Positions 33,310-42,853 of a stretch of 64,000 nt of DNA are shown one piece after another (positions within the stretch are counted from its first letter, which is position 1; each line of letters begins with the position of its first letter). A program made the translations under genes and the position numbers. Below the pieces are notes generated by a model. It was not told the DNA's origin. It was given only the letters and a program-made list of their open reading frames with translations, and searched no databases. The DNA comes from Paenibacillus cremeus (lineage in GTDB: Bacteria; Bacillota; Bacilli; Paenibacillales; NBRC-103111). The stretch spans positions 1 through 64,000 of the forward strand of contig NZ_VNJI01000005.1 of assembly GCF_007786445.1 (NCBI RefSeq), read 5' to 3'.

Positions 33310-33352
33310 AAAAAAACGGCGATCTCAAACCAATTTGGTCTGGGATAGCCGT
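33310..33352 (-). terminator. Terminator of the PAP2 gene
   Basis: On the minus strand, ACGGC-ATC and GATCGCCGT-type arms flank an inner GACC-AAATT-GGTT stem and run into TTTTTTT. It follows the PAP2 stop and also ends the convergent AraC gene. Confidence 0.75.
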
Positions 33353-33358
33353 CAAACT

Positions 33359-34024
33359 TTAGCGCAAACGTGGTGTAATCTTCCCTTTCATACGGTAACG
33401 AGGGCGGCACTGGTACACCCAGATGCAGCCCGCCAGCCAGGAAGCGCCGATGACAAACCCACCGACGACATCACTTACATAATGGATTTGGAGCACAATG
33501 CCGCTTATCCCAGTGGCTGCCACCACCATCCCGAGTAGGAGCACAACGAGCAGCCGTCCGATCCCCGATCGGATCCGCCGCCACAAAAAATAGGCCAGCA
33601 GCCCGTATAAGCAAACCGAACTCATCGCATGACCGCTGGGAAAGCTGTAGCCCTCCGCATATACAAGATATGGTCCGGGAGGCCGGGGGCGATGGAAGCC
33701 CATTTTTAAGATCAGATTGAACACGAGCGAGCCGATAATCACCCCTGCCAGAAAAAGCCGCTCTTTCCAATACTGAACCAACGGATAGAGGATCAGCCAT
33801 ACCATAAACGAGAGGAGCAAAAAGGCGGCTTCGCTCCCGAACCAATTGAACAAAATCATGATGCTTCGCAGAAGGGAAGTAGCGTTATCCTGAAGCATGG
33901 CGGTGATGTCATGATCCGCGCCACGAACCTTTTTATTGGATAGAACAAGTACCATAACCATAAAAGCACCGGCACACAACAAGCTGACGAACAACGCGGG
34001 CGTCGGTCGGAATCTCCAAGGCAT
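33359..34024 (-). CDS. PAP2 family membrane phosphatase
   Basis: A 221-residue polytopic protein with all three acid-phosphatase motifs: KMGFHRPRP, FPSGH, and QIHYVSDVVGG. It likely dephosphorylates a lipid phosphate (undecaprenyl pyrophosphate or phosphatidate) outside the membrane. AAAGGAGG precedes ATG. It lies 74 bases downstream of the sulfatase operon and may be read through. Confidence 0.9.
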   Translation of the reverse strand: MPWRFRPTPALFVSLLCAGAFMVMVLVLSNKKVRGADHDITAMLQDNATSLLRSIMILFNWFGSEAAFLLLSFMVWLILYPLVQYWKERLFLAGVIIGSLVFNLILKMGFHRPRPPGPYLVYAEGYSFPSGHAMSSVCLYGLLAYFLWRRIRSGIGRLLVVLLLGMVVAATGISGIVLQIHYVSDVVGGFVIGASWLAGCIWVYQCRPRYRMKGKITPRLR

Positions 34025-34098
34025 GGGTGCCCGCCTCCTTTTTCACAAGCACCGATTAAGTTGCCCCGAGTTGAACCCGCTCATGCACGCTCTCCAGT

Positions 34099-35487
34099 CT
34101 ACTCGTGATCCCCTACTTTTTTCTTTAGCCGCTCCAGCTCCTGCTGCAGCTCTACAACCACCTCTGCATACTCCGGTGAGGCATAAACATTATGAAGCTC
34201 GCTAGGGTCCTGTGCCAGATCGAACAGCTCCCATTCCGGCGTCTTTGGCTCGTCAATGGAGCCGCTGGTGCCGAGCGCCTCGCCGTAGTAGTAAATGAGC
34301 TTGAAACGTTCCGTACGCACCCCGTAATGGGCATACACATTATGATGAGACAGGTGCATCCAATAGCGGTAATACATACTCGTCTGCCAGTCTTCAGGCG
34401 TTTCACCGGCAAAAAGCGGCCGCAAGCTGCTGCCCTGCATCGCTTCCGGAATTGGGATCCCAGCGAAGTCGAGGAACGTTGGGGCAAAATCCACATTGAG
34501 CGCCATCGAGCGCATCACCGTGCCGGCCTGAACCGCTCGCGGGTACCGGACCAGAAACGGCATGCGCAGCGACTCCTCATACATGAAGCGCTTGTCGTAC
34601 CAGCCATGATCCCCGAGGAAAAAGCCTTGATCCGACGTGTACACGACGATCGTATCCTCAGCCAGTCCCTCTTCGTCCAAATAGTCGAGCAGTCGCCCGA
34701 CGTTATCGTCGACCGAAGCGACGCAGCGCAAATAATCCTTGATGTAACGTTGATACTTCCAGCTCTTGAGTGCTTGGCCGGTTAGATGGGAGGGCGGCTC
34801 CATTTTCAGATCACGGGCGTTCAGGTCACTTTCGATTCGCATCTTCGCATCGGCGGCAGCGCGTGCTCGGTTGCTGTAATCGTCTTCGAACGTTTCCGGC
34901 TCAGGAATATCGACATCCTCGTACATGAGCGCATGCTTCTCATCGGGCTCCCATGGGCGGTGCGGCGCTTTGTGATGGCACATCAGCAGGAACGGCTTGT
35001 CGGGGTCGCGCTGTTTCAGCCAATCTAGGGAGAAATCCGTGATCAGATCGGTCACGTAGCCCTCATACTGCCGTTTGACCCCCATTTCGAGGAGCGTCGG
35101 GTTATGGTAATCCCCTTGACCTGGAAGTACGTTCCAGTAATCGAAGCCTGTGGGGTCGTAATGCCCGCCATGGCCCAGATGCCATTTGCCGATCATCGCC
35201 GTCTGATAGCCTTCTCGCTGTAGGATTTTTGGCATCGTTTCCTGCCGTCCGTCCAAATCGTCCGCCAACGTTTTGACCCCGTTCAGATGATTGTACAGCC
35301 CCGTCAAAATGACCGCACGGCTCGGCGCGCAAATGGAGTTCGTGCAAAAGCAGTTGTCAAACCGCATCCCGCCTTCGGCGATCCGGTCCAAGTTGGGCGT
35401 CATATTAATCCGGCTGCCATAGCAGCTGATCGCATGGGCAGCGTGGTCATCGCTCATAATGAACAAAATGTTAGGCCGTTTCGTCAT
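34099..35487 (-). CDS. Type I sulfatase, copy A
   Basis: A 462-residue alkaline-phosphatase-superfamily enzyme. The formylglycine motif CxPSR is C53-A-P-S-R57, and the metal ligands DD are at 13-14. It cleaves sulfate esters; in carbohydrate loci these are usually sulfated glycans. No signal peptide is visible, so it would act on imported oligosaccharides. An anaerobic or FGE-type activator must exist elsewhere. It lies 23 bases downstream of the second sulfatase. Confidence 0.93.
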   Translation of the reverse strand: MTKRPNILFIMSDDHAAHAISCYGSRINMTPNLDRIAEGGMRFDNCFCTNSICAPSRAVILTGLYNHLNGVKTLADDLDGRQETMPKILQREGYQTAMIGKWHLGHGGHYDPTGFDYWNVLPGQGDYHNPTLLEMGVKRQYEGYVTDLITDFSLDWLKQRDPDKPFLLMCHHKAPHRPWEPDEKHALMYEDVDIPEPETFEDDYSNRARAAADAKMRIESDLNARDLKMEPPSHLTGQALKSWKYQRYIKDYLRCVASVDDNVGRLLDYLDEEGLAEDTIVVYTSDQGFFLGDHGWYDKRFMYEESLRMPFLVRYPRAVQAGTVMRSMALNVDFAPTFLDFAGIPIPEAMQGSSLRPLFAGETPEDWQTSMYYRYWMHLSHHNVYAHYGVRTERFKLIYYYGEALGTSGSIDEPKTPEWELFDLAQDPSELHNVYASPEYAEVVVELQQELERLKKKVGDHE

Positions 35488-35510
35488 CGCGGTCGCTCAG
35501 CTCCCTTCCC

Positions 35511-36827
35511 TCACTCATAGTCCTGCATCTTCGGGCTAAGACTGCTTTGCTTATTCGCAATCGCCCCCTCCGGCTTTAGAACTTTACCCTGCTGCAGCAG
35601 CGGATCGCCGGTTTCCTCCATCCAACGCGCCAACCGGTCTCTCAAATCCGTATAAACCGCCTGATACCGCTCGTTGTGGGCCAAGTTCACGCGCTCCACT
35701 GGATCCATGTATAGGTCAAACAGCTGCTCCTGCTCCCGCTGCTCTTCTAAAAAGCCGTGCTGGACTAGGAAGGACTTGCTCGGACCATCGTCGATATTGG
35801 CAGGCACCCACTGAGGCCGATCGTCGAAACGGCGAATCAGCTTATACCGCTCCGTCCGGATGCAGCGCATTGGCTCATAGGCGGCGTGGTAGGTGACTTC
35901 AGAGTAAATTTCATCGCGGATGCTTGCTGATTCCCCGGTCAGGAGCGGCACGATCGAACGGCCTTGAAGCCATTCCGGCTTCGGCAGCTGGGCCAGCTCG
36001 CACATCGTCGGGAACAGATCGAGCTGCGAAACGAGCGCGTCCACTACCTTGGGATGGGCACCGCTTATGCTTGCAGGAGGCTTGATGATCAGTGAAACGC
36101 CGATGCCGGTGTCATACAGCTGGCATTTCATTTTCGGGAAGGCGATCCCATGATCGGTTGTAAAAATGATCAGCGTCTCCCGCTCCGCCCCCGTCTCTTT
36201 CAGCGCATCCAGCACAATTCCGGCGCATTCGTCGATGTTCATCGCCGAGGTCATATAGGCGGCCATGTCGCGGCGATTGTCCGGCGTGTCTGCGAGCGGG
36301 AATGGAGGCATCACATACTCGGGGCGGACAGCGCTGTGGAGGGTGTCCGGAAACTCTCGATGGGTGCCGAACATGCCGAACGAGAGGAAGAACGGCCGAT
36401 CCTTCGGGTGCCGGGAAATAAAGTCTGCCGCTCGCTCCGCATTCTGCCGATCCCACTCGTGATTTCGCTTGCCCTGCCGCTCGTGCAAAATGCGCTGGTA
36501 TCCAAGCTCTTCATCCTGCTTCGCTTCATGCTGAATCCCGCTAAGCACCGTCTCGTAGCCGTGCCGGTTTAAGTGGGACACGAGGTGCTGATTCACGTCG
36601 TTCAGTCGGAAGCCTCTGTGAGCGAGCCCGATCATCCCGCACGAATGCGGCGCCATGCCCGTAAGCAGCGCGGAACGGCTCGGGGAGCACGTCGGCCCCG
36701 CATTATAGGCATGCCGAAACAGCACGCCTTCCTCGGCGAGCCGCATCAGATTCGGCGTGTCTACAGCGTACCCGTACGGCTGAATGAACCGGCCGGTGTC
36801 ATGCGTGTGAATATACACAATGTTCAT
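35511..36827 (-). CDS. Type I sulfatase, copy B
   Basis: A 438-residue sulfatase with the formylglycine motif C47-S-P-S-R51 (PTCSPSRSALLTG) and first metal-site residues in IHTHDTGR. It starts at 36827 with AGGAGG upstream. It is the first gene of a two-sulfatase operon. The two copies differ considerably in sequence, so they may cut different sulfate positions. Confidence 0.92.
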   Translation of the reverse strand: MNIVYIHTHDTGRFIQPYGYAVDTPNLMRLAEEGVLFRHAYNAGPTCSPSRSALLTGMAPHSCGMIGLAHRGFRLNDVNQHLVSHLNRHGYETVLSGIQHEAKQDEELGYQRILHERQGKRNHEWDRQNAERAADFISRHPKDRPFFLSFGMFGTHREFPDTLHSAVRPEYVMPPFPLADTPDNRRDMAAYMTSAMNIDECAGIVLDALKETGAERETLIIFTTDHGIAFPKMKCQLYDTGIGVSLIIKPPASISGAHPKVVDALVSQLDLFPTMCELAQLPKPEWLQGRSIVPLLTGESASIRDEIYSEVTYHAAYEPMRCIRTERYKLIRRFDDRPQWVPANIDDGPSKSFLVQHGFLEEQREQEQLFDLYMDPVERVNLAHNERYQAVYTDLRDRLARWMEETGDPLLQQGKVLKPEGAIANKQSSLSPKMQDYE

Positions 36828-36943
36828 AGTAGTGCGCCTCCTAGGTTGACTTGAAACGTTGGATAGCTCTTCCAAGCTATTACAAGCCTACTGTAGCAAA
36901 GCGGCGCTTATGCCGTCCATAGTTAATAATTTGGCGCGACGTA

Positions 36944-36980
36944 GCAAAAGAAAAACCGGTCATCCAGTTGGATGCCGGTT
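36944..36980 (-). terminator. Terminator of the GntR/LacI-type regulator gene
   Basis: On the minus strand, AACCGGCATCC pairs with GGATG-A-CCGGTT and runs into TTTTTCTTTT. It isolates the regulator from the sulfatase operon, which must have its own promoter before 36827. Confidence 0.8.
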
Positions 36981-37050
36981 GGTGTTGGAGCAGGGTGGCT
37001 GCTCCTGAATTATGGTGTAGCGCGGCTTTTCCGCTCTACACTCGCGCGCC

Positions 37051-38160
37051 CTATCGCGGCTTTGCCGCTTCAAGCGAATGCGTCGACTCCCTCACGATCA
37101 GCTCGGGCCGGTACACGACGTCGCTTCCGCGCCGCTCGGCTTGGCCTTCGATCAGGTCGAGCAGCAGTTCCGCTGCGGTGATGCCCAGCTCGGCCTTGGG
37201 ATGGGAGATCGTCGTGAGCTTGATCTCGGTGGCCGTGGCCAAGAACGAGTCGTCGAAGCCGACGACAGACACATCGCCGGGCACGCGCAGCGCCGCTTGG
37301 CGGACCGCTTCAAACAAGCGCACCGCCAGCTGGTCATTGTAGCACACAAAGGCCGTCGGCCGTTCCTCGCCTTGAAGCAGCATAGCCGTCGCCGCAGCTT
37401 CCGGCGCGTGCTCCTTCGTCTCCGTCGTATAATGAACGACGGCCTCCGGCAGCAGGGGCACGCTGTGCTCCCGATGCGCCCTCATGAAGCCCTTAAGACG
37501 CTGGACGCCTTGCAGGTCATCCGTCTTGAAAAATCCGGCGATCCGGCGATGCCCCAGGTCGATCAAATGCTTTGTCGCGAGGTAGCCGCCTTGTTCATCG
37601 TCCACCTTGACGCTGGGGCAATCGAGCTCGGCGTACCGTTCATTGATCATCAAGTAAGGGATCTGCGAATAGTCGAGTGACAAATAGCAGTCCAGGTTCG
37701 GGTTCCCCTGCGCGCTCTTCGTCGGCTCGATAATAAGCCCTTGAATGGGACTCGACAGCAGCTGCTTCAGATTATCGCGTTCCTTCGCTTTCTCGTTATC
37801 CGTGCTGGACAGCAGCATCCGATAGCCGCGACGCCGCAGCACCGATTCTGTACCCCGGACAATTTCCGGAAAAATATAATCCGATATGTTGGTGGTCATG
37901 ACGCCGATCGTCGGTACTTCCGTGCTCTTGCGCCCCGGGCCGTCGGCGACGAAGGTGCCGCTGCCCTGCCTTCGAGAAAGCCAGCCCTCCTGCACCAAGG
38001 CACCGATGCCCTGCCGGACCGTCTGTCGGCTCATCGCGGACAGCTCTGCGATTTCATGCTCCGTTGGCAGCTGATCCCCCGGCTTGAACTTCCCCGTATG
38101 GATCCACTCTAAAATTTGCTCTTTCAGCTGTTCATGCTTCGGTTTCAATTTCTTACTCAA
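37051..38160 (-). CDS. AraR-like regulator: GntR DNA-binding domain plus LacI-type sensor
   Basis: A 369-residue regulator. Residues 8-72 form a GntR winged helix (LPTEHEIAELSAMSRQTVRQGIGALVQEGWLSRRQGSGTF). The remainder is a periplasmic-binding-protein-like sugar sensor, an architecture found in AraR of Bacillus subtilis. Translation probably begins at TTG 38160 with AGAGGTG seven bases upstream. A perfect palindrome 58 bases upstream (38218-38237) resembles AraR operators, so autoregulation is likely. Confidence 0.88.
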   Translation of the reverse strand: MSKKLKPKHEQLKEQILEWIHTGKFKPGDQLPTEHEIAELSAMSRQTVRQGIGALVQEGWLSRRQGSGTFVADGPGRKSTEVPTIGVMTTNISDYIFPEIVRGTESVLRRRGYRMLLSSTDNEKAKERDNLKQLLSSPIQGLIIEPTKSAQGNPNLDCYLSLDYSQIPYLMINERYAELDCPSVKVDDEQGGYLATKHLIDLGHRRIAGFFKTDDLQGVQRLKGFMRAHREHSVPLLPEAVVHYTTETKEHAPEAAATAMLLQGEERPTAFVCYNDQLAVRLFEAVRQAALRVPGDVSVVGFDDSFLATATEIKLTTISHPKAELGITAAELLLDLIEGQAERRGSDVVYRPELIVRESTHSLEAAKPR

Positions 38161-38217
38161 TGCCGCACCTCTGGAATATCGTTTTTGCTCATTTCACCAT
38201 TATAGCTCAAAACGCCC

Positions 38218-38237
38218 AAAGATGTACGTACATCTTT
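38218..38237. promoter_or_regulatory. AraR-like operator, 20-bp perfect palindrome
   Basis: AAAGATGTAC (38218-38227) is followed by its exact reverse complement (38228-38237), with GTAC at the centre. AraR operators in Bacillus have a TTGTACGTACAA core; here the core is ATGTACGTACAT. It lies between the divergent regulator (TTG 38160) and sugar isomerase (ATG 38361), so it may govern both. Confidence 0.75.
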
Positions 38238-38360
38238 AATCACGTCTGCGTCACATTTCGAGGAGCGTTTTTTACAAATGATTGGCTCGTTTTTTTCCAT
38301 GGCTTCGCTGCAAGCCTATTGCTACAATACGGGTATTCGCAGCTTACGGAGGGATCATGT

Positions 38361-39128
38361 ATGAGAATCGGTTGGTGCGCTTCGCTAAAAGACGCCGCAT
38401 TGATTAAGCAAATTGGCTTTGATTTCATTGAACTGCCCCTGGCTCCATTTGGACTAGAAAACCCGGACACCTTTGCGGAAGCCAAGCGTGCAGTAGCAGC
38501 CAGCCCGCTGCCTACGTCAGCCTTCAATATTTTTTTTCCCGGTCAGCTCAAGATTGTCGGTCCTGACACGGATCCCGCCCGAATTCGTAATTACATCGCC
38601 CGTGCGGCTGAGCTATTAACCGCAGCCAAGGCAGAAATTATTGTGCTGGGCAGCGGCGGAGCTCGTAACGTGCCAGAAAATTGGGAGCGCTCTCATGCAG
38701 AAGATCAGCTGGTCCAAGTACTCAACTGGTGTGCAGACGAGCTTCGGGGCACGGGAGTTACGCTGGCCATCGAGCCGCTGAATCGAAAAGAATCCAACAT
38801 CATCAACAGCGTAGCTGAAGGCGTGCATTTTGCTGAAGCGGTAAATCGGCCGGAAATTCGCGTGCTGGCGGACTTTTACCATATGGATGAGGACCAGGAG
38901 CCGCTGCAAGAGCTGCTCAAGCATCGGGATTGGCTGGCTCATATTCATCTGGCGGACACCGGCCGCAGACATCCGGGCTCCGGATCATACGATTACAATA
39001 CGTTCTTCGGGTATTTGCAGGAGATCGGTTACGACGGTATGATTTCAGCGGAATGTAAGGTGGAGCAGCCGGAAGAGGATATGCGGAGCAGTCTTGCTTT
39101 TGCCCGTCCGTATTGGAAGGCCGTTTAA
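38361..39128 (+). CDS. Sugar phosphate isomerase/epimerase (TIM barrel, xylose-isomerase-like)
   Basis: A 255-residue AP-endonuclease-2-like TIM barrel. Putative metal ligands include E in LAIEPLNR, D in LADFYHM, H in IHLADT and E in ISAECKV, in the normal order. Relatives isomerise or epimerise sugars or inositol derivatives. GGAGGG precedes ATG 38361. The gene is divergent from the AraR-like regulator and probably its target. Confidence 0.85.
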   Translation: MRIGWCASLKDAALIKQIGFDFIELPLAPFGLENPDTFAEAKRAVAASPLPTSAFNIFFPGQLKIVGPDTDPARIRNYIARAAELLTAAKAEIIVLGSGGARNVPENWERSHAEDQLVQVLNWCADELRGTGVTLAIEPLNRKESNIINSVAEGVHFAEAVNRPEIRVLADFYHMDEDQEPLQELLKHRDWLAHIHLADTGRRHPGSGSYDYNTFFGYLQEIGYDGMISAECKVEQPEEDMRSSLAFARPYWKAV

Positions 39129-39139
39129 AAAATACGAAT

Positions 39140-39179
39140 GAGCAGGTGTCCGACTCGAATCTTCGGAGCCTGCTCTTTT
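39140..39179 (+). terminator. Terminator of the sugar isomerase gene
   Basis: GAGCAGG (39140-39146) pairs with CCTGCTC (39169-39175), with an inner TCCGA/TCGGA helix, and is followed by TTTT. It is convergent with the response regulator gene ending at 39183. Confidence 0.75.
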
Positions 39180-39182
39180 CAA

Positions 39183-39875
39183 TTACTTGACCAGCCCATT
39201 GCGGAGCGCCGCCACCACGACCTGTGTACGATCCTCGCAGCCGAATTTTTGCAAAATCCGATGAACATGCGACTTCACAGTGCCCTCAGTAATCGTCAGC
39301 TTTTTGGCAATCTGGTCATTTCGAAGCCCGTAGGCCATCTGCTGCAGAATTTCCTGCTCCCGCTCCGTCAAAAGATCGAGCAGCGGCGAAGCCGTCCGTT
39401 CCCCCACAGCTGCTTTCTCTGAGCCGGTGTCCGTTGTCGTAATGACTTTAGTCAGTGCCCCCGCTGCTAAGCCGGTTTTGTACACAGCCTCACCGCGGGC
39501 TGCGGAACGAATCGCTCCGAGCATCTCTTCCACCTCGGCATCCTTCAGCAAATAGCCGACAGCTCCCGCCCGAATGCCTTGGTAGATATAGTCCAGATCA
39601 TCAAAGGTGGTGAGGATGACAATCTTCGTCTCCGGCCGCAGCTTCATGATTTCCTGCGCCGCTTCAAGCCCGGTCATGTTCGGCATCTGTACATCCATCA
39701 GAATAACATGCGGATGGCATTCGAGCGCCTTCTCCACCGCTTCCCGCCCGTCCGACGCTTCCCCTACCAGTACCATATCGTCTTGCAGACCAATCATATA
39801 GCCAAAGCCTTGCCGGATCATCTTCTGATCATCCGCAAGCAGTACCTTAATCGACTCTCCTGTCGTCATAGGCAT
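39183..39875 (-). CDS. NarL/LuxR family response regulator
   Basis: A 230-residue regulator: receiver domain with DD near residues 15-16 and phospho-acceptor D61 in VILMDVQMP, then a LuxR-type helix-turn-helix (LTEREQEILQQMAYGLRNDQIAKKLTITEGTVKSHVHRIL). It follows the kinase gene and overlaps its end (start 39875, kinase stop 39847), so translation is coupled. A candidate target site is the palindrome at 41125-41142. Confidence 0.92.
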   Translation of the reverse strand: MPMTTGESIKVLLADDQKMIRQGFGYMIGLQDDMVLVGEASDGREAVEKALECHPHVILMDVQMPNMTGLEAAQEIMKLRPETKIVILTTFDDLDYIYQGIRAGAVGYLLKDAEVEEMLGAIRSAARGEAVYKTGLAAGALTKVITTTDTGSEKAAVGERTASPLLDLLTEREQEILQQMAYGLRNDQIAKKLTITEGTVKSHVHRILQKFGCEDRTQVVVAALRNGLVK

Positions 39876-41052
39876 CATCGTCCCCCTCTTCCTGCTCAAT
39901 AGCCGGTGCCGCGGGCAGCTCCGCAACAATTTCAAACCCGTGCGGCTCCCTGATTTTATAATGCAGCTGCCCCCCGCGTTCCTCTACCCGCTCTCTCATA
40001 ACCTTCAATCCGAAGCCTTCACGGATGTGCCCGCTGGGAACCAGGCAGCCGTTATCTGCAACGCGTATGACCAGACTACTCAGCCCTTTGGTCAGTTGGA
40101 CTTCCACAAACGTCGCTTGAGAATGGCGAATAATATTCGTAATCGCCTCCTGCAGCAGCCGGAACCAGAGGCCGCTCACCTCCGCATCCATCTCCTCATC
40201 GCTTACCTCCGTATGGAACGTATACCGTATGGAAGAAGATGCCTCCATGCGAGACAGCAGCGCCTTAAGCGGTATGATCCCTGAAGCGGAGTGGTCATCC
40301 GCCAGCGAATGCACGGAGTTGCGTATATCCGCTAGCCCCTGCCGGGCCACGGTCAGCATCGACTCGATCGACTGCTCCGCTTGCACGGGATCTTTTCGAA
40401 CCATATAACGAAGCGCCTGGGTCTGTACGATAATCGAGGTCAGGCTGTGTCCCACTGCATCATGAATATCCCGGGCAATACGCGTCCGCTCCTCCAGCAC
40501 TGCATTTTGCATTGCGGTGACGGAGGCTTCCTGCAGCTGGTCGTACGCTTCTTGAAGCTCCACCAAGTGCCGCTTGTTCAGCTCATACATCTCCATGCGC
40601 TGCCTGCGGCTTCGTATACCAAGAAACAAAACGATGGACAATAAGACGAAGGAAAGAACGCTGAACAGATCATCGCGGCCATAACGGATAAATAACAGTA
40701 CGGTGACGAGCATCGCCGCCATCGCCGGAAAATACGATTTGGATGAAATCAATTGGACGGAGGTGGCAAATAGCAGCATTGCGGTAAAATACAACAGCTT
40801 CATCTCATGAAGCCAAAGCATGCCTGCGGCGGCTTCCCCCACGATAAAGAGCGCAGCAAGAAGCAGCCGGCGCCTGGTCCACCAAGCTTTAGGAAGCATC
40901 AGGACGACCAAATATGAGGCCCACACGGCGAGATTGAAAACGATTTTCGGCATCGGGCCGGTAAACATTTGATTCACGTGCATAAGAAAAAAAACAATGG
41001 CGCCCAACCCCAGCGATCGCCCCGACCATTGAGACTCTTTTAGCGCCACCAT
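39847..41052 (-). CDS. Membrane histidine kinase (HisKA_3 type)
   Basis: A 401-residue kinase with about six predicted membrane helices (residues ~10-150), a dimerisation helix with phospho-acceptor His197 (RIARDIHDAVGHSL), and an ATPase domain with N and G boxes (LLQEAITNIIRHS, VADNG). GGGGGGAG precedes ATG 41052. Its membrane-embedded sensor with no extracellular domain suggests intramembrane sensing, as in LiaS/DesK-like kinases; this is inference. Confidence 0.92.
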   Translation of the reverse strand: MVALKESQWSGRSLGLGAIVFFLMHVNQMFTGPMPKIVFNLAVWASYLVVLMLPKAWWTRRRLLLAALFIVGEAAAGMLWLHEMKLLYFTAMLLFATSVQLISSKSYFPAMAAMLVTVLLFIRYGRDDLFSVLSFVLLSIVLFLGIRSRRQRMEMYELNKRHLVELQEAYDQLQEASVTAMQNAVLEERTRIARDIHDAVGHSLTSIIVQTQALRYMVRKDPVQAEQSIESMLTVARQGLADIRNSVHSLADDHSASGIIPLKALLSRMEASSSIRYTFHTEVSDEEMDAEVSGLWFRLLQEAITNIIRHSQATFVEVQLTKGLSSLVIRVADNGCLVPSGHIREGFGLKVMRERVEERGGQLHYKIREPHGFEIVAELPAAPAIEQEEGDDDAYDDRRVD

Positions 41053-41124
41053 CTTGTCTCCCCCCGCCTGCAATGTAAGTTCATTGTAAATGGTTTGCCG
41101 TCCGTCTGCAAAATCCAACCCGCC

Positions 41125-41142
41125 CTCTATCTTAAGATAGAG
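41125..41142. promoter_or_regulatory. 18-bp perfect palindrome between HK and divergent membrane protein
   Basis: CTCTATCTTAAGATAGAG at 41125-41142 is a perfect inverted repeat. It lies 73 bases upstream of the kinase start and about 100 bases upstream of the divergent membrane-protein start. It is a candidate binding site for the adjacent NarL-type regulator. Confidence 0.65.
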
Positions 41143-41243
41143 ATTACATTCTATCCCTAGTTAGTCGTGCTCCCTAAGCGAATCCGGTACACTTGTGGTA
41201 TCGATTCGAAGTCATAACCAAAATTAGGGAGGCACTAACACTT

Positions 41244-41786
41244 ATGCATCAACCGCAATCTTTGATTTATATTGTAGTGGGAATCTTTATTCTCTATCGC
41301 GTCTTTCTGCGTGTACGCCGCACGATCGGCTGGCAGCAGTTAAATCCCGGCAAAATGCAAGCCATGGCCGTTATATTCTCCATTGTAGGACTTATTTTTC
41401 TTGTGGAGGGCGGCGTATCCCCGATTAATCTGATCTCCGATGCGCTGGGCATTGCTGCAGGGGGTGCTCTGGCCTACTACGGCGCTATGATGACACAGCT
41501 GGAGCAGCGCGGAGACGGACGTTGGTACTATCGCCCGAACGTGTGGATCGGCAGTCTTGTGACGGTGTTATTTTTGGGGCGTCTGGGGTATCGCTTTTAC
41601 ACGATGTATACGATGTCTCAATCGGGTCATTCGATGGCCGGCGGGTTTAACAGCTTTACCGGTACCGCTAGCGTGTCGTGGACCACGGGGCTGATGTTGA
41701 TCATGTTCGCTTACTACGTAGGCTACAATTTACTGCTGCTCCGCAAGAAAAAACACCAGCCGTCGTCCAGCGTCGGTATTCGATAA
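41244..41786 (+). CDS. Polytopic membrane protein, possibly CcdC/DUF1453-like
   Basis: A 180-residue protein with four or five membrane helices and a basic N-terminal loop (YRVFLRVRRTIGWQQLNPGKM). The pattern resembles the CcdC/DUF1453 family, but I am not certain. AGGGAGG lies 11 bases before ATG 41244. Its divergent placement from the kinase gene and the palindrome between suggest it may be a target of that system. Confidence 0.65.
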   Translation: MHQPQSLIYIVVGIFILYRVFLRVRRTIGWQQLNPGKMQAMAVIFSIVGLIFLVEGGVSPINLISDALGIAAGGALAYYGAMMTQLEQRGDGRWYYRPNVWIGSLVTVLFLGRLGYRFYTMYTMSQSGHSMAGGFNSFTGTASVSWTTGLMLIMFAYYVGYNLLLLRKKKHQPSSSVGIR

Positions 41787-41870
41787 AGGGGCGACGCTCC
41801 CGCTTGTCCAAGGGTTGGAAATATGTTACAACTAGTGGGTAAGGAAAAATGGCTTAGGGAGGATTATGAA

Positions 41871-42263
41871 ATGGCATTAACGTTCATGCAAATGGTGGCT
41901 GAAGCCCGCGAGAATGTACCAGGGGTCAGCTCCGCCGAAGCTCGTGAGAAAATCAATGCGAATCCGAACACCTTCGTTGTGGATGTACAGGATGCCGAGG
42001 CTGCAGGGGCATGCGGCTTAATTCCGAGCAGCAAAAATATTTCCCTCGGCATGCTGGCCATCCGAGCCGATCTGGAGCTGCCGGAGCATCTCCGGGATCC
42101 GGAATTGGCGGATCGTAACCGCCCAGTCCTCGTGACCTGCGGCGCTGGCGGGCAGGCTGCCCTTGGCGCATACCTGCTGAAAAAAATGGGCTTCACGGAT
42201 GTAGCCTACATTCAAGGCGGCACTACTGCTTGGAAGAACGAAGGCTTCGAGGTCATAAAATAA
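41871..42263 (+). CDS. Rhodanese-like sulfurtransferase
   Basis: A 130-residue single rhodanese domain with catalytic Cys90 in the loop CGAGGQA and the signature VVDVQDAEAAG near 36-46. It has AGGGAGG eight bases before ATG 41871. Rhodaneses carry persulfide sulfur; no specific partner gene is adjacent. Confidence 0.88.
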   Translation: MALTFMQMVAEARENVPGVSSAEAREKINANPNTFVVDVQDAEAAGACGLIPSSKNISLGMLAIRADLELPEHLRDPELADRNRPVLVTCGAGGQAALGAYLLKKMGFTDVAYIQGGTTAWKNEGFEVIK

Positions 42264-42325
42264 GAAAAGCCCTGACCGAAGCCTATTCGAGGCTCAAAAC
42301 TTATAAAGTCTAGTATTATAAAACA

Positions 42326-42357
42326 AAGGGGCTATCCCATGTGGGAGGCCCCTTTTT
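42326..42357 (+). terminator. Terminator after the rhodanese gene
   Basis: AGGGGC (42327-42332) pairs with GCCCCT (42348-42353), with an inner CCCA/TGGG helix, followed by a T-run. It is convergent with greA. Confidence 0.75.
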
Positions 42358-42373
42358 GCTATGTGCGATGAGG

Positions 42374-42853
42374 TTAGTTTGCTCGAATCTCGAGCAGCTC
42401 ATACTGAATGATGCCCATGGGCGCGTTCACGTTGATTTTGTCGCCTACTTTTTTGCCAATCAGCTCTTTGCCTAACGGACTTTCGTACGAAATCTTGTTA
42501 TCTGCGGCATCTGCTTCCGCTGGACCGACAATCCGGTACTCGATCTGCTCTGCAAATTCAATATCGTTAAGCAGCACCACCGAGCCGACGCTGACCTCGT
42601 TCAAGTTCATGTCTTTCATGTCCACAACTTTCGCCGTTTTCAGCATCCGCTCTAGTGTCAGAATGCGGGTTTCCATGAAAGCTTGATCATCTTTGGCTGA
42701 GTGGTACTCGCTGTTCTCTTTCAAATCGCCGTAGCTGATGGCCACCTTGAGCCGCTCCGCCAGCTCCTTGCGCTTGACCGTCTTGAGCTCGCGAAGCTCA
42801 TCCTCAATCTTCTCCAAGCCCTCTTTCGTCAAAATCACTTCTTCATTGCTCAC
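42374..42853 (-). CDS. greA: Transcript cleavage factor GreA
   Basis: A 159-residue protein matching GreA in length and motifs: N-terminal coiled coil with AISYGDLKENSEYHSAKDDQ and the C-terminal PLGKELIGKKVGD block. It inserts into the RNA polymerase secondary channel and stimulates cleavage of backtracked RNA. GTG 42853 is chosen because GGGAG is well spaced. Confidence 0.95.
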   Translation of the reverse strand: MSNEEVILTKEGLEKIEDELRELKTVKRKELAERLKVAISYGDLKENSEYHSAKDDQAFMETRILTLERMLKTAKVVDMKDMNLNEVSVGSVVLLNDIEFAEQIEYRIVGPAEADAADNKISYESPLGKELIGKKVGDKINVNAPMGIIQYELLEIRAN

